From Aquella oligotrophica (GTDB taxonomy: Bacteria > Pseudomonadota > Gammaproteobacteria > Burkholderiales > UBA11063), in assembly GCF_002892535.1 (NCBI RefSeq), contig NZ_CP024847.1, forward strand, positions 1,922,001-1,986,000: DNA of 64,000 bases, in the 5' to 3' direction. This document shows positions 9,601 to 17,290 of this stretch, in pieces. The notes under the pieces were generated by a model, which saw only the letters and a program-made list of their open reading frames with translations, had not been told where the DNA came from and searched no databases. A program made the position numbers and the translations under genes. Position 1 is the first letter of the stretch, and each line of letters opens with the position of its first letter.

Positions 9601-10597
9601 CTTTAATTGTGTAATACTGATTATTTAATAACTGTATTTTTATATTACCGCCTAGCTTGGGAAAGTTGACTAGATTTGCATCTGCCATAGCCACACGGAA
9701 ATTATTGACATCAAAATTGGCGTTAAGGTTTTCTAAATGCCCCTTTTGTATTGTTGCCTCTAAAGCTGTGGTAGCATTAAACTCACCTACAGGACTTACT
9801 TGAGGAATATATTGTTGCAGAGTATTAATCAGATTATCATTACCATTCAGTGATTTCACCACTAGCTTTGCTGAATCCCATTTTTGCCAGTCGACAAATT
9901 TACCACCATTCCAGTTTAACTCAGCTTTTAGCATATTTTGGTATGATTTACCGTAGATATCCAGATAAAGATAATGGTTGCTCCATAACTTTTTCTCTAA
10001 CCCGAGCTTTATATTATTCAAGCGCATAATCGGAAAATCATTTTTCAAATCCAAATATGACAGATTAATATGATCTAAAACAATTGAATGCTGTTTTAAG
10101 ATCCATCTTTCAAGATCAATTGGACTATTTTTAGTATTTTCAAGGGTTTGCTTATCTGGGTTATTTACATTAATCCCATTAACAAAAATATTCCCAGATG
10201 GATCATATTCGATATCAACATTAGTGCCATCAATAAGAATTTTATTAAAAATAGGCTCCAAATCCCAAATACTGGAATAAGAAAATACAAAATCCAAGGT
10301 ATCAACATGAACTTTTTGCTTGCTATTAATAGGGTTAACCAGACTAATATCATGAATAACTATTTCAGGCAAAAAAGAACTATTTATCTTAGTTTCAATT
10401 GATTTAACGTTAAGCTTATAGCCTGTGTGTTTATAGACAGTAGTTTCAATCCGACTTCGATACCCTTCTAGATTTAAAAATATGTATCCAGTAATCGCAA
10501 CGGAAGCTGTCATAAGAAGAACATAGAACCCGGCTACATATGCAAGAATTTTTATGAATAAATGTCGCAAGGAAAAAGGCTTGGAAAGTAAATTCAT
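6602..10597 (-). CDS. yhdP: YhdP family AsmA-like phospholipid transport protein
   Basis: A 1331-residue protein with one N-terminal membrane helix (about residues 15-37) and a very long periplasmic part made of repeated beta-strand segments, the TIGR02099/YhdP type of AsmA-like protein. The C-terminal DUF3971/AsmA_2-like region contains the typical RILDKGRGTMNGSVQWNGG and a Gly-rich final segment with GLGVYLGELILGSP. YhdP is thought to bridge inner and outer membranes and carry phospholipids, with TamB and YdbH. Length is close to the E. coli protein (about 1266). It is followed by the overlapping nitrilase gene and faces a divergent sugar-phosphate mutase gene. Confidence 0.9.
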   Translation of the reverse strand: MNLLSKPFSLRHLFIKILAYVAGFYVLLMTASVAITGYIFLNLEGYRSRIETTVYKHTGYKLNVKSIETKINSSFLPEIVIHDISLVNPINSKQKVHVDTLDFVFSYSSIWDLEPIFNKILIDGTNVDIEYDPSGNIFVNGINVNNPDKQTLENTKNSPIDLERWILKQHSIVLDHINLSYLDLKNDFPIMRLNNIKLGLEKKLWSNHYLYLDIYGKSYQNMLKAELNWNGGKFVDWQKWDSAKLVVKSLNGNDNLINTLQQYIPQVSPVGEFNATTALEATIQKGHLENLNANFDVNNFRVAMADANLVNFPKLGGNIKIQLLNNQYYTIKAKDLTVITGDGALFNNATIVGGYDVGKSGQVELSNTNLVAINNFLSLFKATNGISIDGIVQSVKYNWDGYFLKPNEFQVYAAFNDISLNSKKDALPSMSHVSGNISIRKDAGSLNLQLKDSVLNYEHLFLIPYEFKNLDSNITWAIESNGRVNVVINKTNLETKDFKGWVAGNYHTEPDNPDSVGYMALKAHLERTPVHAVGFYLPKSIPMSVLEWLQFGLASGYANNADLNMYGALNDFPYKNGKGLFYITTDIDNAKLNYVKGWPALENIKGKFILKNTSIIVDATSATIENNHLDMAHVVIPDFSSESGVYLTAVGKAHGSTTNFLKYISKTPIDKIIGELPERLTAQGNGNLDLYLKVPFSDPVATEVKGTYRLINNKAQFDMPVPELSNVNGDVNFSHHGVDIKSLRAEAFDSSATLEAKTDANGIINFNIIAPQVNFKKMAQFYLPPIEELVSGKADAFIKFNLSKHGISNFTTSSNLVGVMCNAADPLKKSESTVAPMTFNLKQMNPGTYLASFKYANRLNGQVILGNTSVTNRVKLAVGDAGFMTNPDPGVAMTINANTDTTDILDWLATIKKMISGINEAKELKSGESGSKFSIKKTVAENTSTKSEKMVFPTQLQVTSNDIKFGKIGLEAGTANVFVDKTSAFFNIYTPVVSGVGNFNYKENNLLLTLDKFMLFKKAHKAPESGPINFKNGSESAVNVKIPTMRLAVNNLFYQNHNLGKLSVFIQQQGKDLLIESGLISSKDGTIGFSGTNYCIGCGQNNSSVDFRFNAQIADAGNIVYALDLGRILDKGRGTMNGSVQWNGGFQDFSPLRMIGSVNANFTAGKLLKVDPGVWGGLLSIINLQGVYEAGSMDVQDLFKKGFFFNDLEVNADILASQVELKHIYMAGPLAQVNSNGSVDFANNNVDAYLSITPRLGFAIALTAGVVTLNPIVGLGVYLGELILGSPQNKLFTIGYHISGNLNKPKIEKTSVKQQFVKNVNSAVGNSNGGN

Positions 10598-10659
10598 ATA
10601 ACTAAAATTCTTTTCATTTGAGCTGCAGGTTAAATATATATTAAGAAATTAAAAGCTTG

Positions 10660-10668
10660 TGCTAAAAT
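10660..10668 (+). promoter_or_regulatory. Extended -10 promoter of the phosphomannomutase gene
   Basis: TGCTAAAAT at 10660-10668 is an extended -10 element about 79 bases before the ATG of the mutase gene at 10747. The -35 region is poor. It matches a motif seen before several other genes of the window. Confidence 0.45.
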
Positions 10669-10746
10669 AGCGCAATTAATTACAGATTATACCATCCTGC
10701 AAATTAGTTCAGAGATGGTTTTTATCACTTAGGGGAATTATTTGCC

Positions 10747-12117
10747 ATGAAAAAACTGGCTCCTGAAATTTTTAAAGCATACGATATTCGCGGAGTAGTT
10801 GCAAGCCAACTTACTCCAGAAACTGTAGAGCAAATCGGCAAAGTACTTGGTTCAATGACTATTGAAGCAAAATCAAAAGGTCTAACCGTTGGCTATGATG
10901 GCAGACTATCAAGTCCTGAATTGGCTAAGTTCCTGATAAAAGGAATTTTAAGTACTGGCTGTAACGTTTATGAAATTGGGCAGGTAACTACGCCAATGGT
11001 TTATTTTGCCAACTACGAATTAAAAACACTTTCTGGCGTCATGATTACTGGAAGTCATAATCCACCCGAATATAACGGATTAAAAATGGTTGTTGGTGGT
11101 GAAACTTTGTCAGGTGACAAAATCCAACAAATTCGTCAAAGAATAGAGCAGAAAAACTACTTATCAGGGAATGGCGCACATTATCACGAAGATATAACTA
11201 ATGCTTATTACAATAAAATTACTGGTGATGTAAAGCTTAGCCGCAAAGTTTCAATCATTATTGATGCTGGCAATGGAGCTGCTGGAAAATATGCACCCAT
11301 CCTATATCGTCGACTTGGTTGTAAGGTACTAGGTTTATATTGTGAAGTGGATGGTAATTTTCCAAACCACCATCCAGATCCATCACAAACTAAAAATCTG
11401 AAAGACCTAGTTGAGGCATTAAAAATAACGGATGCAGAACTAGGACTTGCTTTTGATGGTGATGGTGATCGTCTTGGCGTGGTGACTAAAAATGGAAACA
11501 TTATTTATCCTGATCGCCAAATGATGTTATTTGCAGCAGATATAATCAGCAAAAATCCAAAAGCGAAAATAATTTATGATGTTAAATCTTCAAGACTTCT
11601 TGCTAACTGGATAAAAGAGCATGGTGGCGAAGCAATCATGTGTAAAACAGGGCACTCTTTGGTTAAAGCCAAAATCAAAGAAACTGGTGCTCTACTAGCA
11701 GGTGAAATGTCGGGGCATATTTTCTTTAATGATCGCTGGTATGGCGTGGATGATGGAGTTTATGCCGGGGCGAGACTTCTAGAAATATTATCTATGGTAG
11801 ATAACCCATCTGAGTTATTAAATGCTTTGCCTAACTGTATTTCAACCCCAGAACTTAATATTCCGGTGGCAGAAGGTGAACAGCATAAAATCATTGAGAA
11901 ACTTCTTAAAACAGCCAAGTTTACGGGAGCAAAAGAAGTAATTACCATAGATGGATTGAGAGTAGAATACTCTGACGGATTTGGTTTGGTGCGTGCTTCT
12001 AATACTACTCCGGTATTGGTACTAAGATTTGAAGCAAATACTAGTAGCGCGTTAAAAAGAATCCAGGATCAATTTAGAACAATTTTGAAAAAACACGTAA
12101 AAAGTGTCGATTTCTAG
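10747..12117 (+). CDS. Phosphomannomutase/phosphoglucomutase (AlgC type)
   Basis: A 456-residue alpha-D-phosphohexomutase. It interconverts mannose-6-P/mannose-1-P and probably glucose-6-P/glucose-1-P to feed LPS core, exopolysaccharide and nucleotide-sugar synthesis. The catalytic phosphoserine loop TGSHNPPEYNG has Ser103, the Mg-binding loop is DGDGDRLG (about 237-244), the sugar loop is GEMSGHIFF, and the phosphate loop near the C-terminus is RASNTTPVLVLRFEA. Length and motif order match Pseudomonas AlgC and its betaproteobacterial relatives. It starts with ATG after GGGGAAT, and a divergent yhdP lies upstream. It could be called manB or algC; the dual substrate is known from the family and not proven here. 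Confidence 0.93.
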   Translation: MKKLAPEIFKAYDIRGVVASQLTPETVEQIGKVLGSMTIEAKSKGLTVGYDGRLSSPELAKFLIKGILSTGCNVYEIGQVTTPMVYFANYELKTLSGVMITGSHNPPEYNGLKMVVGGETLSGDKIQQIRQRIEQKNYLSGNGAHYHEDITNAYYNKITGDVKLSRKVSIIIDAGNGAAGKYAPILYRRLGCKVLGLYCEVDGNFPNHHPDPSQTKNLKDLVEALKITDAELGLAFDGDGDRLGVVTKNGNIIYPDRQMMLFAADIISKNPKAKIIYDVKSSRLLANWIKEHGGEAIMCKTGHSLVKAKIKETGALLAGEMSGHIFFNDRWYGVDDGVYAGARLLEILSMVDNPSELLNALPNCISTPELNIPVAEGEQHKIIEKLLKTAKFTGAKEVITIDGLRVEYSDGFGLVRASNTTPVLVLRFEANTSSALKRIQDQFRTILKKHVKSVDF

Positions 12118-12158
12118 GTAACCTCAATGCTTAACATCATTTCTTGCAGGCTTTAATA

Positions 12159-12818
12159 ATGAGTGGTCTGTCAGTTATTCAAACAGTAGCGGTATACATC
12201 ATACCGCTAATTTTTGCTATCACACTCCATGAAGCAGCCCATGCTTATGTAGCACATAAACACGGGGATAATACGGCCAAACTATATGGGCGATTATCAA
12301 TAAACCCAATGCATCATATTGACCCAATTGGCACAGTAGTTTTCCCATTGATAAGCATTGTCTTGGGTAGCATGGCTGGGGGAATAGGTTTTATCTTTGG
12401 CTGGGCAAAACCAGTTCCGATCAACTTTAGTAAGTTGCATAACCCTAAAAAAGACTTACGTTGGATAGCACTTGCTGGACCAGCTGCAAATCTGGCAATG
12501 GCGCTTATTTGGGCATTAATTTTGAAGCTATCAATGTATGCTGGTGGTTATTTTGGTATACCATTAAATTTAATGGCTCAAGCTGGAATTGGTATTAACA
12601 TCAGCCTATTTATACTAAATCTACTACCAATTTTGCCTCTTGATGGTGGAAGAATAGTATTTTCTTTATTGCCGGATAAGCAGGCAATCAGCTATGCCAA
12701 AACTGAACAATACGGAATGTGGATTTTAATTATTTTAATCCTCTTTGGCGGACTTAATTTTATAATTAGCCCTTTATACAATTTTTTAGTAACAATTATT
12801 TTATCTTTATTAAACTGA
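12159..12818 (+). CDS. Site-2 protease family (M50) membrane metalloprotease
   Basis: A 219-residue protein with about six membrane helices. The zinc motif HEAAH is at residues 24-28 in the first helix, and the third ligand is in LPLDGGRI near residue 165, matching the compact M50 (rhomboid-like 'Rv'/YwhC) group. An upstream TTG (12144) is in frame, but ATG 12159 has GCAGG 8 bases before it and places the first helix properly, so I use it. No PDZ domain is present, so it is not RseP. The gene lies just upstream of trpS, a neighbourhood typical of betaproteobacteria. Its substrate is unknown. Confidence 0.9.
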   Translation: MSGLSVIQTVAVYIIPLIFAITLHEAAHAYVAHKHGDNTAKLYGRLSINPMHHIDPIGTVVFPLISIVLGSMAGGIGFIFGWAKPVPINFSKLHNPKKDLRWIALAGPAANLAMALIWALILKLSMYAGGYFGIPLNLMAQAGIGINISLFILNLLPILPLDGGRIVFSLLPDKQAISYAKTEQYGMWILIILILFGGLNFIISPLYNFLVTIILSLLN

Positions 12819-12821
12819 CGG

Positions 12822-14024
12822 ATGAATTCTCACCCCAAATTATTTTCAGCAATGCGCCCGAATGGACCATTACACATTGGACATTATTTTGGAGCATTGC
12901 AAAACTGGCGTAAATTTCAGTATGAATATGACAGCTATTTTATGCTTGCTGATATTAGCTCGCTTACAAACCAATATGATCCAGAATTAAACCTAGCTGA
13001 ATTAATGGAAAATGTGGTAATTGACTGGCTAGCTAGTGGTATTGACCCATCGCAGGCAACTATTTTCATCCAGTCAAGAGTACCAGAACATTTTGAATTA
13101 GCTTATCTTTTAGCTGCTGTTACTCCATTAAGCTGGCTTGAACGCGTACCATCATATAAAGAAAAAATTGAAGAGCTGGAGCATACTGATCTTAGCACTT
13201 ATGGCTTTTTAGGGTTACCACTCTTGCAGGCAACCGATATTCTTACTTATAATAGCAAATTTGTGCTTGTTAATGAAGAACAGCTAGCAAACATTGAATT
13301 TGTCAGGGAGGTTGCCAGAAGATTTAATCACCTCTTTGGTCGTGAAGAAGGGTTTGAAGAAAAGGCTTTATTATCAATAAAAAAACTTGGTAGTAAAAAG
13401 GCGGAAATATACGAACAGCTCTTAATGCAATACCAACAAGAAGGAAACGAGGAATCACTCGAAAGAGCAAGATTTTTACTTCAAGATGCATTAAATCTGG
13501 CACATGGCGACCGTGAACGTTTATTTGCTTTTCTGGAAAATAAAAGCAAGGTCATATTTAATGAACCACAAGCGATTTTTGAAAAATCAACTACAATAAT
13601 CGGAGTTGATGGGCAAAAAATGTCAAATAAGGCTAACAACTGCATTCATTTACGAGATAATAAAGAAGATGTTAGCAAAAAAATCCGACTGATGCCTACA
13701 GATCCAGCCCGAATAAGACGTACTGATAAAGGAAACCCTGAATGTTGCCCAGTATGGAAACTACATCAGGTATATAGTAGCGAGGAAGTTCGCGAGTGGG
13801 CAGAAATGGGTTGTCTTTCTGCTGGAATTGGCTGCCTAGACTGTAAACAGCCACTAATAGATGCGATTAATACCCAGTTAGCAGAACTAAAAGAAAAAGC
13901 TAGACCATACGAAGAAGATCCAACTCTGGTCAAACGGGTTATTGCAGATGGTTGCAATCGCGCTAGAGATGTTGCCAGTGATACACTAAAAGAAATTAAA
14001 CAAACAATGAATATTAATTATTAG
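12822..14024 (+). CDS. trpS: Tryptophanyl-tRNA synthetase
   Basis: A 400-residue class I synthetase that charges tRNA-Trp. The HIGH-type motif is LHIGHYF (residues 17-23) and the KMSKS-type motif is QKMSNKANN near residue 267. The Rossmann halves flank an insertion of roughly 60 residues (about 175-240, from FEEKALLSIKKLG to DRERLFAFLENK) absent from the approximately 335-residue E. coli enzyme. I associate this insertion with betaproteobacterial TrpS. Near the end are two Cys pairs (ECC and CLDC), which might bind a metal. The ATG is 3 bases after the M50 gene, so the two are cotranscribed. Confidence 0.95.
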   Translation: MNSHPKLFSAMRPNGPLHIGHYFGALQNWRKFQYEYDSYFMLADISSLTNQYDPELNLAELMENVVIDWLASGIDPSQATIFIQSRVPEHFELAYLLAAVTPLSWLERVPSYKEKIEELEHTDLSTYGFLGLPLLQATDILTYNSKFVLVNEEQLANIEFVREVARRFNHLFGREEGFEEKALLSIKKLGSKKAEIYEQLLMQYQQEGNEESLERARFLLQDALNLAHGDRERLFAFLENKSKVIFNEPQAIFEKSTTIIGVDGQKMSNKANNCIHLRDNKEDVSKKIRLMPTDPARIRRTDKGNPECCPVWKLHQVYSSEEVREWAEMGCLSAGIGCLDCKQPLIDAINTQLAELKEKARPYEEDPTLVKRVIADGCNRARDVASDTLKEIKQTMNINY

Positions 14025-14038
14025 AATAGTTATTGATT

Positions 14039-14845
14039 ATGAATATTACCATTAAAAATACTCAAGACATAGAATTTATGCGGATTTCATGTAAATTAGC
14101 GGCAGAAGTTCTTGATTATATTGAGCCATTCGTTAAGCCTGGCATTACCACCCTTGAGATAGATAAATTATGCCATGATTATATTGTTAATGTGCAGCAG
14201 GCATACCCTTCACCATTAAACTATCAGCCAGACCCACGAGGTCCAGCTTATCCTAACTCTATCTGTACTTCGGTAAATAGCGAGATTTGTCATGGAATCC
14301 CAAATGAGCGTCAGCTAAAAGATGGTGATATTATTAACGTTGACATTACCGTTTATAAAAATGGCTATCATGGTGATACATCCAGAACTTTTTTGGTTGG
14401 TGAAAAAGTAAGCCCACAGGCAAAACGCTTGGTACAAGTTACTTATGAATCAATGTGGCTAGGAATTAATCAAGTTAAGCCGGGTAACTATCTTGGTGAT
14501 ATCGGACATGCAATCCAAACTCATGCAGAAAAAAACTATTACAGTGTAGTACGCGAATTTTGTGGACATGGGATAGGCAAGATTTTCCATGAGGATCCGC
14601 AAGTCCTTCACTATGGCAAACCCAAAACAGGTCCACAATTAAAGCCGGGAATGATTTTTACGATTGAGCCAATGATTAATCAAGGTAAACGTGAAATTCG
14701 TTTTATGAGTAATGGTTGGACTGCTGTAACTAAAGATCGTAGCCTCTCTGCGCAGTTTGAACATACGGTTTTGGTTACTGAAACAGCTTATGAGGTATTA
14801 ACTGTTTCACCAAATATGCCAGCAAAACCTGATTTTATAAATTAA
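14039..14845 (+). CDS. map: Methionine aminopeptidase type I
   Basis: A 268-residue cytoplasmic metalloenzyme that removes the initiator Met. All five metal ligands can be placed: Asp in NVDITVYKNG, Asp in GYHGDTSRTF, His in EFCGHGIGKIFHE, Glu in FTIEPMIN and Glu in QFEHTVLVTE. Length fits type Ia enzymes (264 in E. coli). A TTG at 14033 is also in frame, but ATG 14039 is more likely. The gene follows trpS by 14 bases and precedes nadC by 4, so it is part of one plus-strand operon. It is not next to rpsB, its common place in other bacteria. Confidence 0.95.
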   Translation: MNITIKNTQDIEFMRISCKLAAEVLDYIEPFVKPGITTLEIDKLCHDYIVNVQQAYPSPLNYQPDPRGPAYPNSICTSVNSEICHGIPNERQLKDGDIINVDITVYKNGYHGDTSRTFLVGEKVSPQAKRLVQVTYESMWLGINQVKPGNYLGDIGHAIQTHAEKNYYSVVREFCGHGIGKIFHEDPQVLHYGKPKTGPQLKPGMIFTIEPMINQGKREIRFMSNGWTAVTKDRSLSAQFEHTVLVTETAYEVLTVSPNMPAKPDFIN

Positions 14846-14849
14846 TAAA

Positions 14850-15695
14850 ATGAATCACTTACTACCTGATTACCTGATAAATAAACTGGTTGCTGAGGCT
14901 TTAGCAGAAGACCTAAACAATACACCAGATTGGACAGCAAACCTGATTAGCAAAGATAGTACTGCCAAAGCAATCATAAAAACTAATCAAGATATGGTTA
15001 TATGTGGAATACAATTTGTTGAAACGGCTCTTCATCAAACCACTCCCGATCATAAAATCAGTTGGTTAATTAATGAGGGCGACAGCATAAAAGCTGGCTC
15101 TCAATTATGCACTATTGAAGGTAATGCACGCGGACTTTTGACTGCTGAACGCACGGCTTTAAATTTTTTGCAAACATTATCGGCTACCGCAACCATTACT
15201 CGTGAATATGTAACGGCAATTGCTAATCTTGATACCCAAATTATGGATACACGCAAAACGATTCCGGGGCTCCGCTATGCGCAAAAATATGCAGTACGGG
15301 TTGGCGGTGGGCATAACCAACGTATCGGGCTCTTTGATGGAGTGTTAATCAAGGAAAATCATATCATTGCTCATGGCGGAATTGATGCTGTTCTGGAGCA
15401 TGCATTCAAGATCACACCAGCACATATTCCAATCCAGATTGAAGTTGAAAATTTTACTGAACTAAAACAGGCAGTCGCCCGTGGGGCTAGGTTAATTCTT
15501 CTTGACAATATGTCAACTGCCGAAATTTCTGAGTGTGTTAGTTACTGTAAAGATAAGGATGTCATCCTTGAAGTATCTGGTAATGTAAATCTAGCCAATG
15601 TCAAAGATTATGCATTATGTGGAGTAAATCGCATTTCAATCGGCAGTCTGACCAAAAACATTCAGGCCATTGATTTATCAATGCGATTTATTTAG
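14850..15695 (+). CDS. nadC: Nicotinate-nucleotide pyrophosphorylase (quinolinate phosphoribosyltransferase)
   Basis: A 281-residue enzyme that converts quinolinate and PRPP to nicotinate mononucleotide in NAD synthesis. Seen are the ERTALNFLQ helix, the substrate loop MDTRKTIPGLR, the KYAVRVGGGHNQR loop with KENH following, and the C-terminal barrel strand ILLDNM and ISIGSLTK. These match NadC throughout. The nadA and nadB partners are not in the window. The ATG lies 4 bases after the map stop without a clear ribosome site, which suggests coupling. Confidence 0.95.
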   Translation: MNHLLPDYLINKLVAEALAEDLNNTPDWTANLISKDSTAKAIIKTNQDMVICGIQFVETALHQTTPDHKISWLINEGDSIKAGSQLCTIEGNARGLLTAERTALNFLQTLSATATITREYVTAIANLDTQIMDTRKTIPGLRYAQKYAVRVGGGHNQRIGLFDGVLIKENHIIAHGGIDAVLEHAFKITPAHIPIQIEVENFTELKQAVARGARLILLDNMSTAEISECVSYCKDKDVILEVSGNVNLANVKDYALCGVNRISIGSLTKNIQAIDLSMRFI

Positions 15696-15717
15696 ATTCT
15701 GACAGGAATAAAAGATT

Positions 15718-17099
15718 ATGTTAACAATAGAAAGTATCAGTCCAAAATTATTAAAAGCAGAGTATGCTGTTCGTGGACGTATAACCATTCGTGCACAGGA
15801 ACTCGAACGTCAAGGACGTAAGATTACCTACTGTAATATTGGAAATCCACATACATTTAACCAAAAACCGCTAAGCTATGTTCGTGAAGTTTTGAGCCTT
15901 CTTGAGTTTCCCCAGCTTCTTGAAAAAGATTTAGGCGATCTATTCCATAGTGATTCAATTAGCCGAGCAAAACACATCCTTAAACAAATGCCAGAAGGGC
16001 TTGGTGCATACTCGGAAAGTAGCGGAGTTAGTTTTGTCCGCGAAGCAGTAGCAAAATTCATTAATAACCGCGATGGAATAACTAGTAATCCAGATCGGAT
16101 CATCCTTACTGATGGTGCAAGTAAAGCTGCTCAAACCGTGCTAACAGCAATTATCAAAAATGATAAAGATGGAATAATGCTCCCAATTCCTCAATACCCG
16201 ATGTATAGTGCAACGATGACACTTCTTGGAGGACACTCAATCGGTTATTATCTGGACGAAGAAAACCACTGGCAATTAAATGAACATGCACTACACACTA
16301 GCTATGCGAATGCTGTTAAACAGGGTATTAATCCTTTAGCAATCACTGTGATCAATCCGGGAAATCCAACTGGTGCAGTATTATCATATGAAAATATCAA
16401 AATGATAATTTATTTTGCACGTAAGCATAATCTGGCAATTTTAGCAGATGAAGTATATCAGGAAAATATTTATAGTAAATCCTCAAGCTTCCATTCGTTT
16501 GCTAAAGTAATGGATGATATGAAAATTAAAGATGTTTCACTCTTTAGCTTTCATTCAATGTCAAAAGGGTTTTATGGTGAGTGTGGGCATCGTTCTGGCT
16601 ATCTTGAAGTCAGAAATGTGAGTGATGAAATGTTTGCCCAGCTGGTAAAATTACAATCCATCAATCTATGTGCAAACTTAGTTGGTCAAATGGCTACCTA
16701 TTTGATGGTTACCCCACCCCACCCCGGCGATGCTAGCTATGAATTATATATTCATGAACGTACAAGCATCCTAAATGACCTTAAAGAAAAGTCTTTGATT
16801 ATTGGCGAGGCATTAAATGAAATTGACGGTATAAAAGTAAATATCCCGAAGGTGCAATGTACGCTTTCGTAAACATTACTTTGCCAGAACACCGTTTAAA
16901 TACTGGGGATATTGCACCAGATGAAGCTTATTGTCTGTCATTACTGGAAAAAACTGGTATCTGTGTGGTGCCTGGCTCTGGCTTTGGACAACATCCGGGC
17001 ACGTTACATTTCCGGACAACTTTTCTGCCACCTAAAGAAGCAATTCTGGAATTAGTACAGCAGCTGGAAAATTTCCATCGTGAATATACCAGCAATTAA
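15718..17099 (+). pseudogene. Alanine aminotransferase (GPT-type), frameshifted near the C-terminus
   Basis: The 5' frame gives 384 residues from ATG 15718 and then stops at 16870-16872; the rest, about 80 residues, continues in another frame to 17099. Reading the second frame backwards gives PEGAMYAFVNI, the expected family motif. The junction is the CCC run at 16845-16847, and one extra C restores a single protein of about 460 residues. The protein resembles the long alanine aminotransferases of eukaryotes: SPKLLKAEYAVRG at the start, YCNIGNPH, TDGASKAAQ, PIPQYPMYSA, and the PLP lysine in FHSMSKGFYGECGHR. It would transfer the amino group between alanine and 2-oxoglutarate. AlaA/AlaC-type enzymes are shorter. 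It follows nadC by 22 bases. Confidence 0.85.
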
Positions 17100-17255
17100 T
17101 TATTGACTGATGTTACGCACTTATATAATTTTCAGAGGTATAAAATGAATTTTGACGATTTTGCGGACTGGTTCGTTGTTTTGAAGCAGTCCGCCATGAG
17201 GAAAAATTTGTTTTATATCTGTGTAATGGCTTATCTGCGTAACATAAGTTATTGA
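17100..17255. mobile_element. MITE-like element with terminal inverted repeats and 7-bp target duplication
   Basis: TTATTGA occurs at 17100-17106 and again at 17249-17255 as a direct repeat. Just inside are 13-base inverted ends that match at 12 positions: ctgatgttacgca (17107-17119) and tgcgtaacataag (17236-17248). The enclosed 142 bases hold a further perfect 8-bp hairpin, gcggactg/cagtccgc (17163-17170 and 17187-17194). A 36-codon open frame (17145-17255) with AGAGG upstream lies across it but resembles nothing I know. This is the anatomy of a small non-autonomous transposon that landed between the aminotransferase stop and the terminator. Only one copy is in the window, so mobility is inferred. 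Confidence 0.5.
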
Positions 17256-17257
17256 TT

Positions 17258-17290
17258 AAAAAAGGTCAGATTTTATCTGACCTTTTATTT
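17258..17290. terminator. Bidirectional terminator between the aminotransferase gene and ppc
   Basis: aaaaggtcaga and tctgacctttt form a stem of 11 pairs with a 5-base loop, with A-run before and T-run after. It can stop both convergent genes. Confidence 0.85.

Noticed and set aside
12144-12158. Upstream TTG start for the M50 protease
   Set aside because: It leaves no proper spacing to a ribosome site, while ATG 12159 has one.
17145-17255. 36-codon open frame inside the MITE-like element
   Set aside because: Has AGAGG upstream, but spans the inverted repeats and shows no similarity; most likely chance.
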